Assembly (NCBI GenBank): GCA_001724265.1
Contig: MEDY01000193.1
Span: 1 to 54,132 of the forward strand
DNA length: 54,132 bases
From: Rhizaria sp. SCN 62-66
Taxonomy: Eukaryota; Rhizaria, unplaced
Direction of reading: 5' to 3'
Shown in pieces: positions 49,184 to 54,132 of the stretch. The translations under genes were made by a program, and so were the position numbers. How positions within the stretch are numbered: position 1 is the first letter of the stretch; each line of letters starts with the position of its first letter. The notes under the pieces were generated by a model. The model was not told the DNA's origin and searched no databases. It saw only the letters and a list, made by a program, of their open reading frames with translations.

Positions 49184-49651
49184 GTTCTCTTTTGAGCGCG
49201 CTAAGTACCGAGCACGTACCCCCTTAGACTGAGACGTGACGTCTTCGAGGTGGAGATTTGTTGTCACCTCAGCTCTTAAGCTTAAGTGTGATTCAGATAC
49301 AAGAAGTTTGTTCTGTTGATATATATTTTACTCGAGAGTGTTTCAAGTTATATTTTGTTATGAGCTGTATGCTATAAATGTATTTGATGCAAAGTTAATG
49401 TTTATCGAATATAAAGCCCGAATGAATTCCTCATTTATTATTAAGTTTGCTTACTCTGATCTTACTCTGATCTGACTTGTTCACATCCACTGTTCGTGAT
49501 TGATTTAAAGCTCGTGTTTTAGTGGCATATCTAGGTCCTAAATTGGAATATAATAAAATCAGTAAGTGTATTCTTCTGTCTAAGTATCGAGATATAAGTA
49601 TCTTTGTAAAAGTATAATCAAGTTCGCGACAGTAGCTGAACTACATTAGCT
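49184..49651. other. Convergent intergenic spacer with GTACCCCCTTAGAC
   Basis: This lies between the 3' ends of VPS33 and the Gln-rich gene. CTAAGTACC (49201-49209) and GTACCCCCTTAGAC (49216-49229) lie just after the VPS33 stop. The rest is AT-rich with a small direct repeat of TTACTCTGATC near 49452. No gene is seen. Confidence 0.55.
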
Positions 49652-50561
49652 TTAGTAATAATAGTGCTGTTGCTGTTGCTGCTGCTCTTGCTCTTGCTGC
49701 AGCTATTGTTGTTGCTGCAACAGCGACAACACCCCTTTAGCCCGGCTAAGTGTTTCTTCCTGCTGCTGTACGACCCGCAGCAGCAGCGCCTCCTGGTGTC
49801 GCTGCTGCTCACGGTCACTGCCAGCGGTGTTGACAGCGAAAGTGCGGCTATCCCCCACAGGAAACGGCGACTGCGCCTGCGAATGTGGGCTACTGCTGCT
49901 CAAAATCTGTGGCGGCGGCTGAGAGCACAGCTGCGACAGCGACAGCGACGGCTGCTGCTACTGCTGCTGCTGTTGTTGTTGCTGTTGTGAATCATAGCTG
50001 TTGTAACTGTTGTTGTTGTAAGGGGCTTGCGGCGTCTGATGATACCTGCAGTTGCCTCCGCGTAAGTACGACATCGGGGGCTGTAAGGGTGCCGCGTACT
50101 TAGCCGTCGGGTTCAGGGGGTACTTAGACTCCGGGTAAGGGTGCTGGCTGTGTGCGACGCCGCAGCTCGCACGACTGTGAGCGCCTGAGAACCCCTGGGC
50201 AACACGTGAGTGACCGTGAACAGCAGCAGCAGCAGCAGCAGTACCACCACCATAGCTGTTGTTGTTCTGCGAAGTACTTACATCGGTGTAAGTGTCTCCG
50301 TCGGAGAACATTGTGGGGTAGAACACGTAACGGCCAGTGCTGTAATCAACGTAGCCGCTGTTGCTGTCACTGCTGCTGCTGCCGCTGCTGCCGCTGCTGT
50401 AGCTGTTGTAGCCTTGATGGGAGCCCGCGTTAGAGCTGGCAACGGAGCTACTAATGGTGTTGTGCATGTGGCTCGTGCTGTTCGTGTTGTTGTTGCTGTT
50501 ATAGCTGTTATTTGATGACACTGGGAAAGGTCCGCGAGGTTGCGGCCTCTGCTGCCAAGAC

Positions 50562-50617
<56 letters not shown>

Positions 50618-50973
50618 ACTGCGACTGCTGCTCCTGTTGCTGCCTCCCGCGCCGCGGTTCGCGTAATCACGATTGCTGCTACCACTGCTAATGCGCGACC
50701 GGGCGGCCGCAGAGCCATAGCCAGAGGAGGGGCCAGGGTGGGGCTTGGAGCGGGACAGAGTGCTGGGAGTGTTTTCGATTGCGGCGAGGCGCTCGTAGTG
50801 CTTTTGCATGTTTTTGTACACCATGGTCTTGCCAGACACGCTATATAGCGACATGGGAGAGACACATAACGAGGCATTGCGTTAGTATTGAGCTGAAAGA
50901 GTAAAGAGAGAGAGAGTTTAGCAAGGCGATGAAGGGAAACGTACTTGTTCTTATCGGGAAGAAACAGAGGCAT
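49652..50973 (-). CDS. Gln/Ser-rich protein of unknown function with two in-frame TAG codons
   Basis: Proposed structure: exon 1 at 50973-50945 (MPLFLPDKN), donor GTACGT, acceptor ATATAG, exon 2 at 50840-49652, 405 residues ending in TAA. I do not recognise the family. The N-terminus (VSGKTMVYKNMQKHYERLAA) looks ordered and helical. A Ser/Asn/Gly/Tyr-rich middle with a long Gln run follows, then a stretch of short KYPLNPTAKYAAP-type motifs. Exon 2 is interrupted by TAG at 49958-49960, inside a run of nine Gln codons before and two after, and again at 49703-49705 after four Gln codons. Between and beyond them, codon use stays GC-rich and coding-like, and the sequence forms a plausible coiled coil (DREQQRHQEALLL). 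With standard stops the product would end at 49958 in poly-Gln. Exon 1 is tentative; the frame could also start at ATG 50854. Confidence 0.6.
49703..49705 (-). other. Second in-frame TAG, next to Gln codons
   Basis: It is preceded by CAG CAA CAA CAA and followed by CTG and a Gln/Glu-rich stretch that ends at TAA (49652-49654). It is in the same frame as the TAG at 49958. Confidence 0.75.
49804..49820. repeat. 17-bp word shared with 34825-34841
   Basis: GCTGCTCACGGTCACTG occurs exactly here and at 34825-34841. There it reads LLTVT in the DMAP1-like tail; here the opposite strand reads SDREQQ in the Gln-rich gene, so the match is not at protein level. Confidence 0.7.
49958..49960 (-). other. 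In-frame TAG within poly-Gln run
   Basis: On the minus strand this TAG follows nine CAG/CAA codons and is followed by two CAG codons; the frame then stays open for 84 more codons. It differs from CAG by one base, as if a Gln codon had become TAG without harm. Confidence 0.8.
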
Positions 50974-51370
50974 TCTTCTCAACCCCTACTCGTATAATTG
51001 AAAAGGATAACAAGTGTCTCTTGCTTTTATTCCGAACTAGTCCTTGAATTCCCTTTGACGGACTTTTGAACGAATCGCTATTCAAAACGAAACAAATATA
51101 AGCTCACCTCACGATTCACTGCGCCACAGCAAACGCGTGTTTCATTTATCAAAGTTCATAAACGTACCTACACATCGTCGCTTGATATCAATTCTTTGAT
51201 ATTATCTGTATTATCACATAATTTTTCATAAAACATTCCAAAACAACAAACCACCATCATCAAACAACACAGCCAGTCATTTTCTTCTTCCAAGAAGCAG
51301 CATTAGATGCTGTTGCTAACGAATGAAGCTCTAGCTTGTTCGCTAGCTTCGCTTCGTCGCCGCAACACGC
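50974..51370. other. Spacer between Gln-rich gene and RPT3
   Basis: About 400 bp of AT-rich DNA upstream of the Gln-rich gene and downstream of RPT3, both on the minus strand. No gene, repeat or clear signal is seen. Confidence 0.5.
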
Positions 51371-53298
<1,928 letters not shown>

Positions 53299-53837
53299 GG
53301 AGGGTAGAGTTCTGAGTTGGGTCAGCAGAGAGAAAAGCAAGGCAGTAGAGGGAAAAGATGAGCACTTGTGGAGTCATAAGTATGATATATAAAGCAATGC
53401 TTAAAATAAGCGCAGATTCTCATAAAGAGATCACTGTGAGTCGATGGGAAAGTGGCCTAATCAAAGAGGGAAATGGGCTGATTGATCTGTTTGACCCGTT
53501 GCTCTTTTTGTGGTCGGGGCTTTTCTGCGAACCGAAGTCGAAAATCCTATTTTGGCTCACGGTCATCGGCTGGCGGCGAGAGCTGGGCGTGAGAAGCGAG
53601 GCGATTTTGAGACGTCTTTCTCGTTCATTGTGTCCGCGTTTGTCAAATGTTGTCTTGCGATATAGACTGTCCTTGAGGTGGAGAATTTAGCTATGATACT
53701 CGCATTTCGCCTATGCCATGTTTTGTGCTCCAAGTACCTCTCTCGCACCTGCCGCTCACCCAGCCTTGTTTGCCTTTGCTCTCGCCTTCCATTTTGCCCC
53801 CCGTTTCCGTCCGATCTCGCCTCTCCCCCCCAGGTCG
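53299..53837. promoter_or_regulatory. Divergent promoter between RPT3 and RPL26
   Basis: 540 bp separating two housekeeping genes. The RPL26 side is strongly C/T-rich up to its ATG, as ribosomal protein leaders often are. GCTCACGGTCA lies at 53555-53565. No gene is supported. Confidence 0.5.
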
Positions 53838-54132
53838 ATGAAGGTATGTCTTTGCGTCTCTCTTACTCTTATGTCCGCATGATCCGCGCCTCTATGTGCC
53901 CTCTTCTTCCCTCCTTAGGTCCTGCCAAACCTTGCTCCCCGACCCAACACTTCGCTCACCACTCTCTCTCTCTTTACGCTCCTGCCTTTCGACTCTCTCT
54001 TTTTTTTGTGTGTTTCGCTTACTACCGGCACTAACAGTACAACAAGGCCGTGTCCTCCAACGTGAGCAAGCTCCGCAAGGCGCACTTCACTGCCCCCTCC
54101 TCGGAGCGCCGCATCATCATGTCTGCGCCCCT
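53838..54132 (+). CDS. RPL26: Ribosomal protein uL24 (RPL26), 3' partial
   Basis: Exon 1 is only ATGAAG (53838-53843), donor GTATGT; exon 2 starts at 54038 after ACTAACAG and runs off the window. The product begins MKYNKAVSSNVSKLRKAHF and continues TAPSSERRIIMSAP, which matches the eukaryotic L26/uL24 start (MKxNxxVSSxxSKxRKxHFxAPSxxRRxxMSxP). uL24 is a large-subunit protein near the exit tunnel. The 194-bp intron directly after codon 2 is CT-rich. A further intron in the leader cannot be excluded (CCCCCAG just before GTCGATG). Confidence 0.93.

Overview
The window is nuclear DNA from a gene-dense, intron-containing unicellular eukaryote. Exons are very GC-rich; introns and intergenic DNA are AT-rich. 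Almost every protein carries long Ser, Ala, Gln, Asn or Gly tracts, often inserted inside conserved domains. IFT80 and an EML protein point to an organism that builds a cilium or flagellum. I cannot place the lineage from sequence alone.

Layout, left to right: (1) a giant CABLES-like cyclin-box protein (+, 5' end outside the window); (2) an RGG/Gln/Ala-rich protein (-); (3) an AMPK/SNF1-related kinase with a huge disordered N-terminus (+); (4) IFT80, seven exons (-); (5) a DMAP1/SWC4-type chromatin protein with a very long tail (+); (6) an LMBRD1-type lysosomal membrane protein (+); (7) an EML WD40 protein, three exons (-); (8) a YANK/STK32-like AGC kinase with a myristoylation-type N-terminus (+); (9) VPS33 (+); (10) a Gln-rich protein of unknown function (-); (11) the proteasome ATPase RPT3, five exons (-); (12) the 5' end of ribosomal protein uL24/RPL26 (+). 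The genes are ordinary housekeeping, ciliary and trafficking genes; I see no operon-like pathway, and neighbours share only divergent or convergent intergenic spacers.

The most unusual signals are genome-level. First, UAG looks like a sense codon, probably glutamine. One gene has two in-frame TAGs, one inside a CAG/CAA run and one directly after four Gln codons; the SNF1-type kinase frame crosses a third; and all ten complete genes with an unambiguous end stop at TAA or TGA, none at TAG. Second, the 20 introns I could place use GTACG-type donors (15 of 20) and none has A at +4, while the usual donor word GTAAGT is common inside exons and is not spliced. Third, short DNA words (TAAGCCGC with its extension AAGTTAAGCCGC; GTACTTAGAC; GTACCCCCTTAGAC) recur in both orientations, in all codon phases and in non-coding DNA, from about 15 kb onward. 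Two loci carry the AAGTTAAGCCGC word paired with a second copy exactly 21 bp away. This looks like a DNA- or RNA-level element that coding sequence accommodates.

All coordinates were worked out by eye. Exon joins were checked for frame and against remembered family sequences, but no search or alignment was run.
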